Origin: Ruminococcaceae bacterium UBA5396
GTDB taxonomy: Bacteria; Bacillota; Clostridia; Oscillospirales; Acutalibacteraceae
Length of the DNA: 40,085 bases
NCBI GenBank assembly: GCA_002410715.1
Contig: DHOG01000076.1
Span: 16,511 to 56,595 of the forward strand
Direction: 5' to 3'
The notes beneath the pieces are model-generated. The model had not been told where the DNA came from, did no database searches, and saw only the letters and a program-made list of their open reading frames with translations. This document shows positions 8,042 through 17,864 of the stretch, in pieces. Every line of letters begins with the position of its first letter. Positions within the stretch are counted from its first letter, which is position 1. Made by a program: the position numbers and the translations under genes.

Positions 8042-8731
8042 TCAGCCAAAATCCTTAAAAGAAGAAACTGTATCTATCAAGCTGTCAGAGTCTTTACTAT
8101 CTATATCAAGTAATAAAAAAGCGCCGTCTGCCCCTGCTTCAGCCACTATGGAGTAATCACTGAGCGTTGTTATATCACCACAGAATATCTCACGATTACC
8201 GGAAATTTTTTTTAACGTTTTAATACAATGAATAAGCGTTTCGTGTTCCGGCTTATTTGTTTTTAGCAAAATAAACCCGTTGGTATTTTGAATGGACTCA
8301 ATTTCATCCGGTGACATAGCATCGCTTACCTCACCCGAAACCTTCAATCCATTTTCAATGAGTAATCTGATTATCTCGTGGTTTTCAATGACTGTTAGCG
8401 TAACATCGGATATATTATTCTCACGGCAAAATCGAATGAATTTTTGAATACCTATTTCCTTAACGGTACTCTCGTCAGCAGATATCATGATTCTAATATG
8501 CGGCATATAGCGACTGATTTCGGTTATATTATCCAGATAATGATCATAGTTATCACATTCAACCAGTGCCAATGCCATATTATCTGAAAGAGAATTATTC
8601 CCTGTATAAGCCTTTCTTGCAGGTAGTCCGATTTGTAAAATCTTGCATCCGCCAGCAGCATAATATTCTGCAGTCATTGCACTCTCAGTTAATGTGGGAT
8701 AGCCATTTAATAGATGGCAAATCAGTTTCAT
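8042..8731 (-). CDS. Orphan tryptophan synthase alpha-like (TrpA-like) barrel, catalytic acids absent
   Basis: A 229-residue protein with TrpA-like order: an N-terminal strand and helix (LNGYPTLTESAMTAEYYAAG), a second strand (CKILQIGLP), and a C-terminal AEAGADGAFLL block like the phosphate-binding GADG strand of TrpA. In TrpA the second strand carries the catalytic Glu (ELG) and the next loop the catalytic Asp (DGP); here these positions read Gln (LQIG) and Gly/Asn (TGNN). No other trp gene is nearby. It is therefore probably not a working indole-glycerol-phosphate lyase but a TIM-barrel relative of unknown role. GAGG precedes the ATG at 8731. It could also belong to another phosphate-binding barrel family. 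Confidence 0.75.
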   Translation of the reverse strand: MKLICHLLNGYPTLTESAMTAEYYAAGGCKILQIGLPARKAYTGNNSLSDNMALALVECDNYDHYLDNITEISRYMPHIRIMISADESTVKEIGIQKFIRFCRENNISDVTLTVIENHEIIRLLIENGLKVSGEVSDAMSPDEIESIQNTNGFILLKTNKPEHETLIHCIKTLKKISGNREIFCGDITTLSDYSIVAEAGADGAFLLLDIDSKDSDSLIDTVSSFKDFG

Positions 8732-8826
8732 ACCAGTACCTCATAAATATAAAGTACTGATATTATTGACGTAATATAAGAAAATTATTATACAGATTCA
8801 ATCAAATATGATTGTAAAATTACTAA

Positions 8827-8855
8827 TTGAAGTAAAATTATGTGTATGATATAAT
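8827..8855 (+). promoter_or_regulatory. Sigma-A promoter for the SGNH hydrolase unit
   Basis: TTGAAG (8827-8832), a 17-base spacer, TATAAT (8850-8855). The same hexamers and spacing recur on the minus strand at 12908-12936. The start of transcription would be near 8862, leaving a leader of about 150 bases before the hydrolase. Confidence 0.75.
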
Positions 8856-8861
8856 ATACCA

Positions 8862-9012
8862 CAAAGTAGGTTACCACCCGTTTTGTGAATTGAAAAACCG
8901 CTGTTCGGGCTAAACGCCCTCCTGTTGCTGAGCTGCATCGCACTTTTTCTGGTTTGCTCTAAATTTTATGATAATAAAACAATGCAAGTTAAAAATTAAG
9001 GTAGTGTTTATT
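8862..9012 (+). other. Leader region of the SGNH hydrolase gene
   Basis: About 150 bases between the promoter and the chosen start. It holds two short possible hairpins: CACAAA (8871-8876) with TTTGTG downstream, and GGGC-TAAAC-GCCC near 8907-8920. Neither is long enough to call a riboswitch or terminator, and no known leader class was recognised. Confidence 0.3.
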
Positions 9013-9822
9013 TTGAAAATGCAGGTAAAGAAAAAAAGGAGACCGGTATTGACTGCTTTTACCACCTCGCTAATTGTGAGCTTGGCATTTTTTACTGCTC
9101 TTTTTGCACTCAACATAGACCTTATATCGGATTACTTTGGCAATAATCCCTGTGTTACCGGTACGCCCCAGAATCCTGCTCATGGCAGTTGGAATAACCA
9201 TGTTGGGGCGGATAATTCACCGTGGAATGAATCATTTAAAGATTATATTGAAGATACGATTTTCATCGGCGATTCTAGAACAGTCGGACTGAAAACATAC
9301 AATTATGTCAAAGCGGAAAATGTTTATGCATTAAATGGGCAAAACCATCAGTCAGCGCGTTCCGAAGCCTTTGTTAATCTAGGAACCGGCAGACTACTCA
9401 CTGTTGCACAGGCCATAGCTGTAACCAAGCCCAAAAGGATGGTCGTTTCATACGGTATCAACGGAATATCGTCAACCTTCATGAGTCATGACACATTTTT
9501 CAACCAATATTCCTTGCTGATTGACGAATTAAAGGCAGCCTCTCCCAACAGCATTATTATAATTCAGTCAATTTTGCCGGTATCAAATTCATATGAGTAT
9601 AAATCTCAGTATAAAATTACAAATGATAAGATTGATTCCTATAATGTGACGCTTAAGAATCTTGCTAAAGATAAAGGATGCAAATACCTTGACACATCCG
9701 GTGTATTAAAAGACGGAAACAACTGCCTTTTATCAGAATATGATTCAGGCGATGGCCTGCATTTTGATTCGCAAACCTATGCAGTCCTTCTCCAGTATCT
9801 TGATCAGCATCGTATTTACTAG
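9013..9822 (+). CDS. Membrane-anchored SGNH/GDSL-family hydrolase
   Basis: A protein of about 269 residues with a basic N-terminus (KKKRR), one membrane helix and an outside catalytic domain. The SGNH blocks are visible: nucleophile in FIGDSRTVGL, Gly-Ile-Asn in VSYGINGISS, and the Asp-His pair in DGLHFDSQTY near the end. Such enzymes are esterases or O-acetyl-hydrolases acting on cell-wall or exported polymers. The start is uncertain: TTG at 9013 has AAGG about 11 bases upstream; ATG at 9019 or 8968 are alternatives with weaker ribosome sites. The next gene starts 9 bp after the stop. Confidence 0.85.
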   Translation: MKMQVKKKRRPVLTAFTTSLIVSLAFFTALFALNIDLISDYFGNNPCVTGTPQNPAHGSWNNHVGADNSPWNESFKDYIEDTIFIGDSRTVGLKTYNYVKAENVYALNGQNHQSARSEAFVNLGTGRLLTVAQAIAVTKPKRMVVSYGINGISSTFMSHDTFFNQYSLLIDELKAASPNSIIIIQSILPVSNSYEYKSQYKITNDKIDSYNVTLKNLAKDKGCKYLDTSGVLKDGNNCLLSEYDSGDGLHFDSQTYAVLLQYLDQHRIY

Positions 9823-9831
9823 GTGATAGCA

Positions 9832-10170
9832 ATGAAACTGGCTATCATCGGGACTCGCCGTGCCCCCTCTAACATCAGCGTTGTGATTTTACGTTATATT
9901 CCCGAAAATGTAACAGAAATCGTGAGCGGAGGAGCAATAGGTACTGACCGGGCGGCAGAGGAAATCGCCGACTCACTTTCTCTGCCAATCCGTCGGTTTC
10001 TGCCCAACTATAAAAAGTATGGGCGCAACGCCCCCCTAAAACGCAATATCGAAATTGTTGATTATGCCGATGAAGTGATTGCATTTTGGGATGGCAGCTC
10101 TCACGGCACAAAACAGTGCATAATTGAATGTGTCAATCGCCGAAAGCCGATTCGAGTGATTCCAATATAA
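9832..10170 (+). CDS. SLOG-domain (DUF2493/YpsA-related) nucleotide-binding protein
   Basis: A 112-residue Rossmann-like protein. The first strand, MKLAIIGTRRAP, the block IVSGGAIGTDRAAEEIA and the last block, VIAFWDGSSHGTKQCI, are those of the SLOG superfamily (DprA/LOG/YpsA-like), which binds nucleotides or nucleotide-derived ligands. Short solo members are widespread and mostly uncharacterised. The ATG at 9832 uses AGGTGAT, which overlaps the stop codon of the hydrolase gene (9820-9822), implying translational linkage; the in-frame GTG at 9823 lies on that ribosome site and is rejected. Confidence 0.85.
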   Translation: MKLAIIGTRRAPSNISVVILRYIPENVTEIVSGGAIGTDRAAEEIADSLSLPIRRFLPNYKKYGRNAPLKRNIEIVDYADEVIAFWDGSSHGTKQCIIECVNRRKPIRVIPI

Positions 10171-10209
10171 AACCTATAAGAACAAAATTAAAGGATTTGA
10201 AACGCATTT

Positions 10210-10638
10210 ATGAGTTGTGTTAAAAGCAGGATAGAAGCAGTAGTCACCCTCAGCCCATCCACATGCTATTATATGAGGACAGGAAAATGCTCTCTTGATA
10301 TTGTTACCGATTATTTTATATCGACATCATCCAGAACATCCGCGAACGAGTTGCTTTTTTGTCCGAGACTGTATCGCGCTATGTGTAACCGCGAACGGAT
10401 GAAACCTCTTTCAATAACCCCTTGTGAGTGCGGACATGCCGAGATTGTTACAGGACACCAGAGGGCCTGTATCGCGAGCCGGAAAGGACTTCAACTGGCA
10501 ATTCGTCCGGCAGGCAACAAATTAAAATCAAACTGCCCGATATGCGAAGGGCAGATCATGTTTGATAAAAACAGCGGTACGAATCGATTTGTTCGTCTTA
10601 AAGTTTGTGCTCACGATAATATTACCCATCCCAAGTAA
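10210..10638 (+). CDS. Unknown protein with cysteine motifs (possible zinc ribbon)
   Basis: A 142-residue protein, not recognised. The second half carries CECGH (about residue 72), GHQRACIASRKGLQ and CPICEGQI; four or more of these Cys/His residues could hold a zinc ion. The ribosome site is poor (GGA about 15 bases before ATG 10210), so the start may lie further in, for example at the ATG after AGGACAGG near 10275. It follows the SLOG gene by 39 bp on the same strand and may be the end of that unit. No function is proposed. Confidence 0.55.
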   Translation: MSCVKSRIEAVVTLSPSTCYYMRTGKCSLDIVTDYFISTSSRTSANELLFCPRLYRAMCNRERMKPLSITPCECGHAEIVTGHQRACIASRKGLQLAIRPAGNKLKSNCPICEGQIMFDKNSGTNRFVRLKVCAHDNITHPK

Positions 10639-10686
10639 CAATGGTGACAGCTCTTCTAATTGAGATTGGAAATGGCTACATAAACA

Positions 10687-10722
10687 AACCCCCAACCACG
10701 GAATAATCTGTGATTGAGGGTT
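10687..10722 (-). terminator. Terminator of the DUF5685/J-domain/membrane protein operon
   Basis: A 16-base stem with a 4-base loop (10703-10706). Read on the minus strand the two irregular pairs become G-T wobbles, leaving one mismatch, and the stem is followed by TTTGTTTA. It probably serves the minus-strand operon ending at 10732 and may also stop the converging plus-strand gene. Confidence 0.75.
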
Positions 10723-10731
10723 ATTTCAATT

Positions 10732-11274
10732 TTAACGAGTTTTCAATTTAAACATCTTTGCAACGCGGGGATGCAATGTACGCAAATACAAGGATATGAC
10801 ATTGGTCAGAGCCATATCATATATAATGAATACAAAATTACCTGCAGCAATAATTCCATAAACAAAATATTTGCCTGATTGTACTATTTCATCAGCATCA
10901 AGGCCGAATACAAACAACAGCAAAAAATATGAAGTGATGATTGCTACATTAAATACAGTAATTTTCAAAAGCCATTCAAGCCAACGTTTTTTAAGGCGTT
11001 CCAGCAGCGACTTGAGGATTGGGTAGTATCCAAAAAAGCTGATAAAGAGCAACTTTGCTTCCATATCGGGTGATATAAATAGAGATAATATCGCAACCGC
11101 AGCATAAACCAGCCATCCGCTACTTGCATTAATTTCGATTACAAACGGAATCAGTACAGCACCTGAGATTGCGGGAAGTGCGTAGGTTCCGAATGGAAAA
11201 AACGTCAGCAGCATAAATGTCAAGGAGAGCGCCCCAAGCACACCGCCGAGTGCGACTTTTCCGGTTTGCCTCAA
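10732..11274 (-). CDS. Multi-pass membrane protein in J-domain operon (ECF S-component-like)
   Basis: A 180-residue hydrophobic protein with about five membrane helices (around residues 8-28, 32-68, 75-90, 103-125 and 135-160) and a basic C-terminus, HPRVAKMFKLKTR. Size and topology resemble substrate-binding S-components of ECF vitamin transporters, but no substrate motif is recognised. The start codon is TTG at 11274, supported by GGGAGGAG eight bases upstream; no ATG is near. It is the third gene of an operon with the DUF5685 and J-domain genes (47 bp after the latter). Confidence 0.75.
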   Translation of the reverse strand: MRQTGKVALGGVLGALSLTFMLLTFFPFGTYALPAISGAVLIPFVIEINASSGWLVYAAVAILSLFISPDMEAKLLFISFFGYYPILKSLLERLKKRWLEWLLKITVFNVAIITSYFLLLFVFGLDADEIVQSGKYFVYGIIAAGNFVFIIYDMALTNVISLYLRTLHPRVAKMFKLKTR

Positions 11275-11321
11275 AACAAACTCCTCCCGATCGGATATTC
11301 ATATGAATGGAACCATCGCCA

Positions 11322-11939
11322 TCAGCAACAGCTTATCAAATCGCCGCCCATACATTCGCAGCAACAGTCAGCACATATAAGGCCGGTGCACATGTCGCAT
11401 CCGCTGCATCCGCCATTATATGCACGTCCGCCGGCAGCACGATATCCCCCAGTTTGCCTTTGCATGTTAATCTGGTTTACCGCAGTGCGATATTCCATAT
11501 TCGTAGGCTCCATACGCGATGCGGTCTGAAAGTGATTATAGGCATCTTCCAGCCATCCCTTTTTGAATAAAACACTGCCTTTCAGGAAATACCATTCGGC
11601 ATCCCTCGAAGAAGTAGGAATACCATCCAACAGCATCTCGGCATCAAGAACTCTGCCGGAGTTGATCATGCTGCGAATGTCGTAATAACGGGAACTACCC
11701 GTTGAATGAGAGCCTCCGGCTCCCTGAGATGAACCCCCGCCCCGACGGCGAATTTGTACGATGGTGTCATAAGCTTCGTTGATCTCCTGCATCTTCTCCT
11801 GCGCAAGATCGGACAGAGGATTATTGGAGTAATTATCGGGATGATATTTTCTCGCAAGCTCTCGGTACGCAGCTTTTACTTCTTCATCGGTTGCATCCGG
11901 TGAGATTCCAAGGACCTTATATGGATCATTTACGCTCAT
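11322..11939 (-). CDS. J-domain (DnaJ-like) protein with TPR-like segment and Cys-rich tail
   Basis: A 205-residue protein. Residues 4-65 are a J-domain with the HPD motif (ARKYHPDNYS) that stimulates Hsp70 ATPase. A Gly/Ser/Arg linker (near 66-85) follows, then two TPR-like helix pairs (about 90-155; KGWLEDAYNHFQTASRMEPT), then a tail with eleven cysteines: CSGCDMC, CADCCCEC and terminal CC. It has no DnaJ zinc-finger repeats and is not the housekeeping DnaJ. The ATG at 11939 follows GGGGAG; it overlaps the upstream DUF5685 gene by 14 bp. Probably a dedicated co-chaperone for that protein; this is inference from gene order. The tail may bind metal or form disulfides. Confidence 0.88.
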   Translation of the reverse strand: MSVNDPYKVLGISPDATDEEVKAAYRELARKYHPDNYSNNPLSDLAQEKMQEINEAYDTIVQIRRRGGGSSQGAGGSHSTGSSRYYDIRSMINSGRVLDAEMLLDGIPTSSRDAEWYFLKGSVLFKKGWLEDAYNHFQTASRMEPTNMEYRTAVNQINMQRQTGGYRAAGGRAYNGGCSGCDMCTGLICADCCCECMGGDLISCC

Positions 11940-12804
11940 GTTTACTCCCCTTTTTTGCAAGCACCTGCTGCTGTACAGATGGCATTCCTTGCTCAAGTAC
12001 ATTTCTAATTATCCCGTCAAAACGTTGTGTTGTGAGGAGATTAAATGCAGCAATACATTCCGCCAAACAAGCGTTCAATGTCGGCAGCAGCGACTGAAGC
12101 ATATTTTCATCCGGCGGATTATCCTGACTAATTCCTTTAGAATAAATAAAAGGATTATAGTTGCCATCAGACCAGTCCTCTATAAGATCATCTACAGCAT
12201 CGATCAAATATATCCAGCGTCCGAGACAATATCCAAATCTTTCAAGAATTCGACGCTCGTTTTCATCATTTGCGCTATCACTGGCAATGGCTGACAGAAT
12301 CATTGCTGAAGGATCTGCCGCGGCGTCAATCGAACCGTTTTTTTCTGATTCCAGCTTGGACTGCTGCTGCATACAGTCTTTCACCAATGTATCCAGTTCG
12401 GGAAGCTTGTTTGCAGCCTTCTTCCTTGCGTGGCCTGCAAATGGCAATAGTAGCCGCGCAGGCAATGATGAGAAAAAGGACCTATCGGCAATATTATCTT
12501 TAATTTTAAAATACATTAAAATTGAAGCAACATCTGCTGCATACTGTATATGTTCATTATTACAGCAGCAGGTTCGTTTCTTCAGTGGGTTGAACAAACA
12601 ACGACCCTTTTTAAAACCCTCGCATTCATCTGAAAGTGCCATACGAAATACAGCCAGAAATGTGAAATCATAACTCAGGGTGAACCTTGAAAGTAATCCG
12701 TAGCTCCTTCCCAATTGCTTGCACAGAGAACAGTATATCCCCTGATAGTGCTCATATTCTGCCATTCTAAGGTCTGGCTTGTACAATCGTACGTATCCAA
12801 ACAT
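11926..12804 (-). CDS. DUF5685 family protein
   Basis: A 292-residue protein recognised by its N-terminus (FGYVRLYKPDLRMAEYEHYQ), the Cys pair YCSLCKQLG (Cys25, Cys28) and LSRFTLSYDFTFLA, typical of DUF5685. A further Cys cluster (RTCCCNNEH) lies near residue 80. The C-terminal half is all-helical and contains DAVDDLIEDWSDGNYNPF (about 205-222), which looks like the Asp-rich metal motif of trans-isoprenyl-diphosphate synthases. No biochemical role is established to my knowledge. First gene of an operon; the promoter is at 12908-12936. Confidence 0.85.
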   Translation of the reverse strand: MFGYVRLYKPDLRMAEYEHYQGIYCSLCKQLGRSYGLLSRFTLSYDFTFLAVFRMALSDECEGFKKGRCLFNPLKKRTCCCNNEHIQYAADVASILMYFKIKDNIADRSFFSSLPARLLLPFAGHARKKAANKLPELDTLVKDCMQQQSKLESEKNGSIDAAADPSAMILSAIASDSANDENERRILERFGYCLGRWIYLIDAVDDLIEDWSDGNYNPFIYSKGISQDNPPDENMLQSLLPTLNACLAECIAAFNLLTTQRFDGIIRNVLEQGMPSVQQQVLAKKGSKHERK

Positions 12805-12907
12805 AAATCAGGCCATGCCTTTCCCGTGACCAATATAAAATTGGTACAATCCCATTAAGAATCCCATTTCGTCCTTTACAATTCCATCATACAGGAATAA
12901 CCTTTTA

Positions 12908-12936
12908 ATTATATTAAAGAATTGTAAATTCTTCAA
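12908..12936 (-). promoter_or_regulatory. Sigma-A promoter of the DUF5685 operon
   Basis: On the minus strand, TTGAAG (12931-12936), a 17-base spacer and TATAAT (12908-12913). It lies about 100 bases before the DUF5685 ATG. The spacer contains the inverted repeat AAGAATT-GTA-AATTCTT (within 12916-12933), a possible operator. Confidence 0.75.
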
Positions 12937-12982
12937 TCGGAGCCATCTCAATGGCGGCTCTAGATTAAGAAACACCTGATTT

Positions 12983-15820
12983 TTATCCCTTATTTTTTCC
13001 CAAAACCTGCTTTAGGTACTGGCCGGTATATGATTCGCTGCATGCAGCAACCTTTTCGGGGGTACCGGAAGCAACAATGTAGCCGCCTTTATCTCCGCCC
13101 TCCGGACCTAAATCCAATATATAATCGGCAGTTTTAATCACATCGAGATTATGCTCAATTACGATCACCGTATTTCCGCCTTCAACAAGTTTTTGCAAAA
13201 CATTTATCAGTTGGTGAACATCAGCTGTATGCAATCCGGTGGTAGGCTCATCCAGAATATAGATGGTACGCCCTGTTGCCCGGCGGGCCAATTCAGTAGC
13301 AAGCTTAACTCGTTGTGCTTCACCGCCCGAGAGGGTGGTGGCAGGCTGACCAACCTTAACATATCCAAGTCCTACATCAACCAAGGTTTGAAGCTTACGA
13401 TGAATTTTGGGAATACTTTCGAAAAACTGGGTTGCTTCATCTACCGTCATCTCCAGTACTTCATGTATATTTTTCTCTTTATATTTGACTTCAAGTGTCT
13501 CACGATTATACCTTTGCCCCATGCAAACCTCGCATGGAACATAAATGTCAGGCAAAAAGTGCATCTCAACCTTAATAATTCCATCGCCCTGACAGGCCTC
13601 ACATCGCCCGCCTTTTACATTGAATGAGAAGCGTCCTGCAAGATAGCCACGCATTTTTGCATCGTTTGTAGATGAAAACAACTCACGTATATCATTAAAT
13701 ACGCCTGTGTAAGTAGCAGGGTTGGAGCGCGGTGTACGACCGATTGGGGATTGATCGATACTAATTACCTTGTCAAGCGCCTCCAGACCTTCCATCCTCA
13801 AATGTGCCCCCGCTCTGGTATGGGCACGGTTTAGCTCGGATGCCAGATGCTTATATAGAATTTCATTTACAAGGGATGATTTACCGGATCCCGAAACACC
13901 GGTTACACAGTTAAAAGCGCCCAGCTTAAAGGATGCGTCTATATTCTTGAGATTGTTTTCGCAAGCCCCGCGAACAGTAAGCAGCTTGCCATTTCCCTTA
14001 CGGCGTTTTTTGGGAACGGGAATTGCCTTTCGCCCGCTTAAATACTGTCCCGTTTCGGAGTTTTCGCAGCTGTAGAGCTTCTCAACAGGGCCTGAATATA
14101 CAATCTCACCGCCGTGCACCCCCGCACCGGGACCGATATCCACAATCCAGTCGGCACAGCGCATGGTGTCTTCATCATGCTCAACAACGATCAGCGTATT
14201 CCCTAAATCTCGCAACCGCTGAAGTGTGTTTAAAAGCTTGGCATTATCGCGCTGATGCAGGCCGATACTTGGCTCGTCCAGGATATACAATACGCCCATA
14301 AGATAAGAACCGATTTGGGTAGCCAGGCGAATGCGCTGGCTTTCGCCTCCAGATAAAGTGCCGGCTGAACGTGAAAGCGTAAGATAATCCAGACCCACAC
14401 TGTGAAGGAATCCCAAGCGTTCCGTAATTTCCTTCAAAATACGGTCGGCTATGATGCGTTCACGTTTACTTAATTTTACATTATTAATAAACTCCAGGGC
14501 ATCACTGACAGACATCTGCGACATTTCCGAAATATTGATGCCATTGATCGTAACAGCCAGGCTTTCAGACTTAAGCCTCATGCCGCCGCACTCGGGACAA
14601 GGAACCTGGCTCATATAAGATTCCAGCTCCTCACGCATCCATTCGCTGGAGGTCTCATTATATCTACGCTGGAGGTTGTTAATAACGCCCTCGAATTCGT
14701 TCATATAAGTGCCGGATCCATATTCGCTTTTCCGAGTCATTTTAATCCTTTCGCCCTTACTGCCGTAAAGAATTATGTCTAAAATGTCTTTGGGAAGTTT
14801 ATTAATCGGCGTATCAAGGGAAAAGTCATAATGTTTGGCAAGTGCTTCATAATACATCTGTGAAATTGTACCCGAATCAATATAGCTCCATCCGCTTGCA
14901 CGTATCCCGCCTTCACGAATCGACAGGTTTTTATTGGCTATTACAATATCCGGATCAATGGACATAAATATCCCCAGACCGGTACATTTCGGGCATGCTC
15001 CATAAGGATTATTAAACGAAAACATACGGGGAGTAAGCTCTTCAATACTAATGCCGTGTTCGGGACATGCGTAATTTTGTGAAAAGGTCATCTCTTCCCC
15101 ATCCACCACGTCAACCGTCAAAAGACCGCCCGAGAGAGAGGTTGCGGTTTCAATCGAATCAGCCAGACGACTTCGTATATCAGGGGATATCACCAAACGG
15201 TCAATAACAATTTCAATGGTATGCTTTTTGTTTTTTTCAATCTTGATGGTTTCGGAAAGATCGTAAATGATTCCGTCCACCCTTACCCGCACAAAGCCTG
15301 ATTTGCGCGCTGATTCAAATTCTTTAACATGCTCTCCCTTACGCCCTCTGACCATCGGTGCAAGAATCTGTATACGCGTATCCTGTGGAAGCTCTAGAAT
15401 TTTATCCACAATCTGATCGACTGTTTGTTGTCTGATCTCTCGTCTGCATATTGGACAATGAGGAATACCGATTCTTGCAAAAAGAAGACGCATATAGTCA
15501 AAAATTTCGGTTACCGTACCGACGGTTGATCTTGGATTTTTTGATGTTGTTTTCTGGTCAATTGAAATTGCAGGAGACAAGCCTTCAATTGTATCAACAT
15601 CAGGCTTGTCCATTTGCCCTAAAAACATACGAGCATAGGATGATAGACTTTCAACATATCTGCGCTGTCCCTCAGCGTAAATTGTGTCAAAAGCAAGCGA
15701 AGATTTTCCCGAGCCTGACAATCCGGTAAATACAACAAGCTTATCCCTCGGTATTTCAATATTTATATTTTTAAGATTATGCTCTCGTGCTCCCTTGATT
15801 ATGAGCTTTGAATTCTGCAT
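12983..15820 (-). CDS. uvrA: Excinuclease ABC subunit A
   Basis: A 945-residue damage-sensing ATPase of nucleotide excision repair, full length. It has two ABC modules (Walker [13 protein letters not shown] near residue 33 and [12 protein letters not shown] near 640), two signatures ([12 protein letters not shown] and [12 protein letters not shown]), zinc modules CPIC, CPEHG...CPKC and CEACQGDG...CEVC, and the UvrB-binding region between. It loads UvrB on damaged DNA. GGAAAGGA precedes the ATG. It is the last gene of radC-uvrB-uvrA, 57 bp after uvrB. Confidence 0.98.
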   Translation of the reverse strand: MQNSKLIIKGAREHNLKNINIEIPRDKLVVFTGLSGSGKSSLAFDTIYAEGQRRYVESLSSYARMFLGQMDKPDVDTIEGLSPAISIDQKTTSKNPRSTVGTVTEIFDYMRLLFARIGIPHCPICRREIRQQTVDQIVDKILELPQDTRIQILAPMVRGRKGEHVKEFESARKSGFVRVRVDGIIYDLSETIKIEKNKKHTIEIVIDRLVISPDIRSRLADSIETATSLSGGLLTVDVVDGEEMTFSQNYACPEHGISIEELTPRMFSFNNPYGACPKCTGLGIFMSIDPDIVIANKNLSIREGGIRASGWSYIDSGTISQMYYEALAKHYDFSLDTPINKLPKDILDIILYGSKGERIKMTRKSEYGSGTYMNEFEGVINNLQRRYNETSSEWMREELESYMSQVPCPECGGMRLKSESLAVTINGINISEMSQMSVSDALEFINNVKLSKRERIIADRILKEITERLGFLHSVGLDYLTLSRSAGTLSGGESQRIRLATQIGSYLMGVLYILDEPSIGLHQRDNAKLLNTLQRLRDLGNTLIVVEHDEDTMRCADWIVDIGPGAGVHGGEIVYSGPVEKLYSCENSETGQYLSGRKAIPVPKKRRKGNGKLLTVRGACENNLKNIDASFKLGAFNCVTGVSGSGKSSLVNEILYKHLASELNRAHTRAGAHLRMEGLEALDKVISIDQSPIGRTPRSNPATYTGVFNDIRELFSSTNDAKMRGYLAGRFSFNVKGGRCEACQGDGIIKVEMHFLPDIYVPCEVCMGQRYNRETLEVKYKEKNIHEVLEMTVDEATQFFESIPKIHRKLQTLVDVGLGYVKVGQPATTLSGGEAQRVKLATELARRATGRTIYILDEPTTGLHTADVHQLINVLQKLVEGGNTVIVIEHNLDVIKTADYILDLGPEGGDKGGYIVASGTPEKVAACSESYTGQYLKQVLGKNKG

Positions 15821-15877
15821 TAAAAATATCCTTTCCGGGTTCTATGCGATAATAATATAAACCGATTACGATTATTT

Positions 15878-17833
15878 TCAGCCCTGTAGCTTTTTGATCC
15901 GGTCACGCAGATAGGCTGCATGCTCAAATTCAAGAAGAAGAGCAGCGTTTTTCATTTCCCTTGTCAGCTCCTCTATCAGCTTCATGCGCTCAGCTCTAGA
16001 CAACTTCTTTGAAGATTTGTCTGCAGACTTTCCGTGTGATGTAATTTCTATAATTTCTCGAACGTCTTTGTTTATACTCCGCGGTGTTATACCGTGTTTT
16101 TGATTATACTGCATCTGGATTTCGCGGCGTCGGTTTGTTTCGTTTATAGCACGCTCCATAGAAGGCGTGACACTGTCGGCGTACATGATAACCAATCCCT
16201 GAACATTACGCGCCGCGCGTCCGATGGTCTGTATCAGGGATGTTTCGGAGCGCAAAAAGCCTTCTTTATCCGCATCCAGAATGGCGACAAGTGAAACCTC
16301 AGGCAAATCAAGTCCTTCACGCAACAGATTTATGCCCACCAAAACATCGAACTCCCCCAACCGTAGGTCACGGATAATTTCCATTCGCTCCATGGTATCA
16401 ATATCATGATGCATATATCTGACCTTGATGCCGTTGTCATCAAAATATTTTGTCAGATCCTCCGCCATTTTTTTGGTAAGGGTTGTGACCAAAACACGCT
16501 CGTTACGCTCAGAACGTTCACGTATTTCGGCCATAAGGTCATCAATCTGTCCCTCAACCGGTTTCACAATAATCTCGGGATCAATTAGCCCTGTCGGGCG
16601 AATCACCTGTTCAACAATCTGCGCGCTGTGCTGGCGCTCAAATTGGCCGGGGGTTGCGCTTACAAAAACTACTTGATTGATGTGGTTATAAAATTCCTCA
16701 AAATTAAGTGGACGGTTATCGTATGCACTGGGCAAGCGAAATCCGTAATCAATCAGACTCTTCTTCCTTGCAAAATCTCCGCCGAACATTCCGCGTACCT
16801 GCGGCAACATAACATGTGATTCATCCACCATGAGAAGAAAATCATCCGGAAAGTGATCCAGCAACGTATAGGGTATGCTGCCGGGCTCCCGGCCAGATAA
16901 AACCCGTGAGTAGTTTTCAATACCTTTGCAAATTCCAATCTCCTGGAGCATCTCTATATCGTAGCGGGTGCGTTGAAGAATCCGCTGTGCCTCCAGCAGC
17001 TTTCCTTCCTGCTTAAAAAACTCCACCCTTTCATCTAACTCTTTTTCAATGTTGGCAATGGCCTCCTCCATTTTTTCAGGCGGAACAATATAATGGGATG
17101 CCGGATATATTGCAACATGGTTTACTACGCCTTTAAGCTCGCCCGTTAGGGGATTAATTTCACTGATTCTGTCGATTTCATCACCAAAAAACTCGATTCT
17201 GATTACCGTTTCGCCCGAATACGCAGGGAAAATCTCGACAACATCACCACGAACTCTAAATTTATTGCGTACAAAATTAATATCATTGCGCTCATACTGA
17301 ATTTCAACCAGCTTCGCCAACAGATCATCTCGTTTTTTCTTCATACCGGGACGTAGAGAGATAACCTGACTGCGATAATCTATTGGACTACCCAAGCTGT
17401 AAATACAAGATACGCTCGCAACGATAATAACATCCCGCCTCTCGGCAAGCGCCGATGTTGCGGAATGTCGTAGCTTATCTATTTCTTCATTAATTGCCGA
17501 ATCCTTTTCAATATAGGTATCGGTCGAGGGTAAATAAGCTTCCGGCTGATAATAATCATAATAGCTAACAAAATATTCGACAGCATTATCGGGGAAAAAT
17601 TCACGGAATTCACTGCAAAGCTGTGCTGCCAGTGTTTTATTGTGCGCCAGAACAAGTGTCGGGCGGTTTATATTCGCAATGACATTCGCCATGGTAAAGG
17701 TTTTACCCGAACCGGTTACCCCAAGCAATGACTGTTCCCGCATCCCCTGCAAAATTCCATTGGATAATGCTTCAATGGCCGCGGGCTGGTCACCCGTCGG
17801 CTTATATTCTGATTTAAGACAAAAACAATCCAT
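15878..17833 (-). CDS. uvrB: Excinuclease ABC subunit B
   Basis: A 651-residue helicase-like protein that verifies damage and recruits UvrC. It shows Walker [13 protein letters not shown], the beta-hairpin region [29 protein letters not shown], the C-terminal helicase motifs ([22 protein letters not shown]) and a C-terminal UVR motif ([18 protein letters not shown]). The ATG at 17833 with GGAGGA five bases upstream is chosen; the longer frame (to 17896) would overlap radC and adds non-conserved residues. It lies 31 bp after radC and 57 bp before uvrA. uvrC is not in the window. Confidence 0.98.
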   Translation of the reverse strand: MDCFCLKSEYKPTGDQPAAIEALSNGILQGMREQSLLGVTGSGKTFTMANVIANINRPTLVLAHNKTLAAQLCSEFREFFPDNAVEYFVSYYDYYQPEAYLPSTDTYIEKDSAINEEIDKLRHSATSALAERRDVIIVASVSCIYSLGSPIDYRSQVISLRPGMKKKRDDLLAKLVEIQYERNDINFVRNKFRVRGDVVEIFPAYSGETVIRIEFFGDEIDRISEINPLTGELKGVVNHVAIYPASHYIVPPEKMEEAIANIEKELDERVEFFKQEGKLLEAQRILQRTRYDIEMLQEIGICKGIENYSRVLSGREPGSIPYTLLDHFPDDFLLMVDESHVMLPQVRGMFGGDFARKKSLIDYGFRLPSAYDNRPLNFEEFYNHINQVVFVSATPGQFERQHSAQIVEQVIRPTGLIDPEIIVKPVEGQIDDLMAEIRERSERNERVLVTTLTKKMAEDLTKYFDDNGIKVRYMHHDIDTMERMEIIRDLRLGEFDVLVGINLLREGLDLPEVSLVAILDADKEGFLRSETSLIQTIGRAARNVQGLVIMYADSVTPSMERAINETNRRREIQMQYNQKHGITPRSINKDVREIIEITSHGKSADKSSKKLSRAERMKLIEELTREMKNAALLLEFEHAAYLRDRIKKLQG

Positions 17834-17864
17834 CGAAATCCTCCGTAGATTGATCACATATGTA

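Noticed and set aside
12161..12673. 170-codon open frame antisense to the DUF5685 gene
   Set aside because: Shadow of a conserved gene; Ser-rich composition typical of antisense frames and no ribosome site.
12939..12961. Hairpin GAGCC...GGCTC as terminator of uvrA
   Set aside because: The stem is only five base pairs, has competing pairings and no T-run after it; too weak to annotate.
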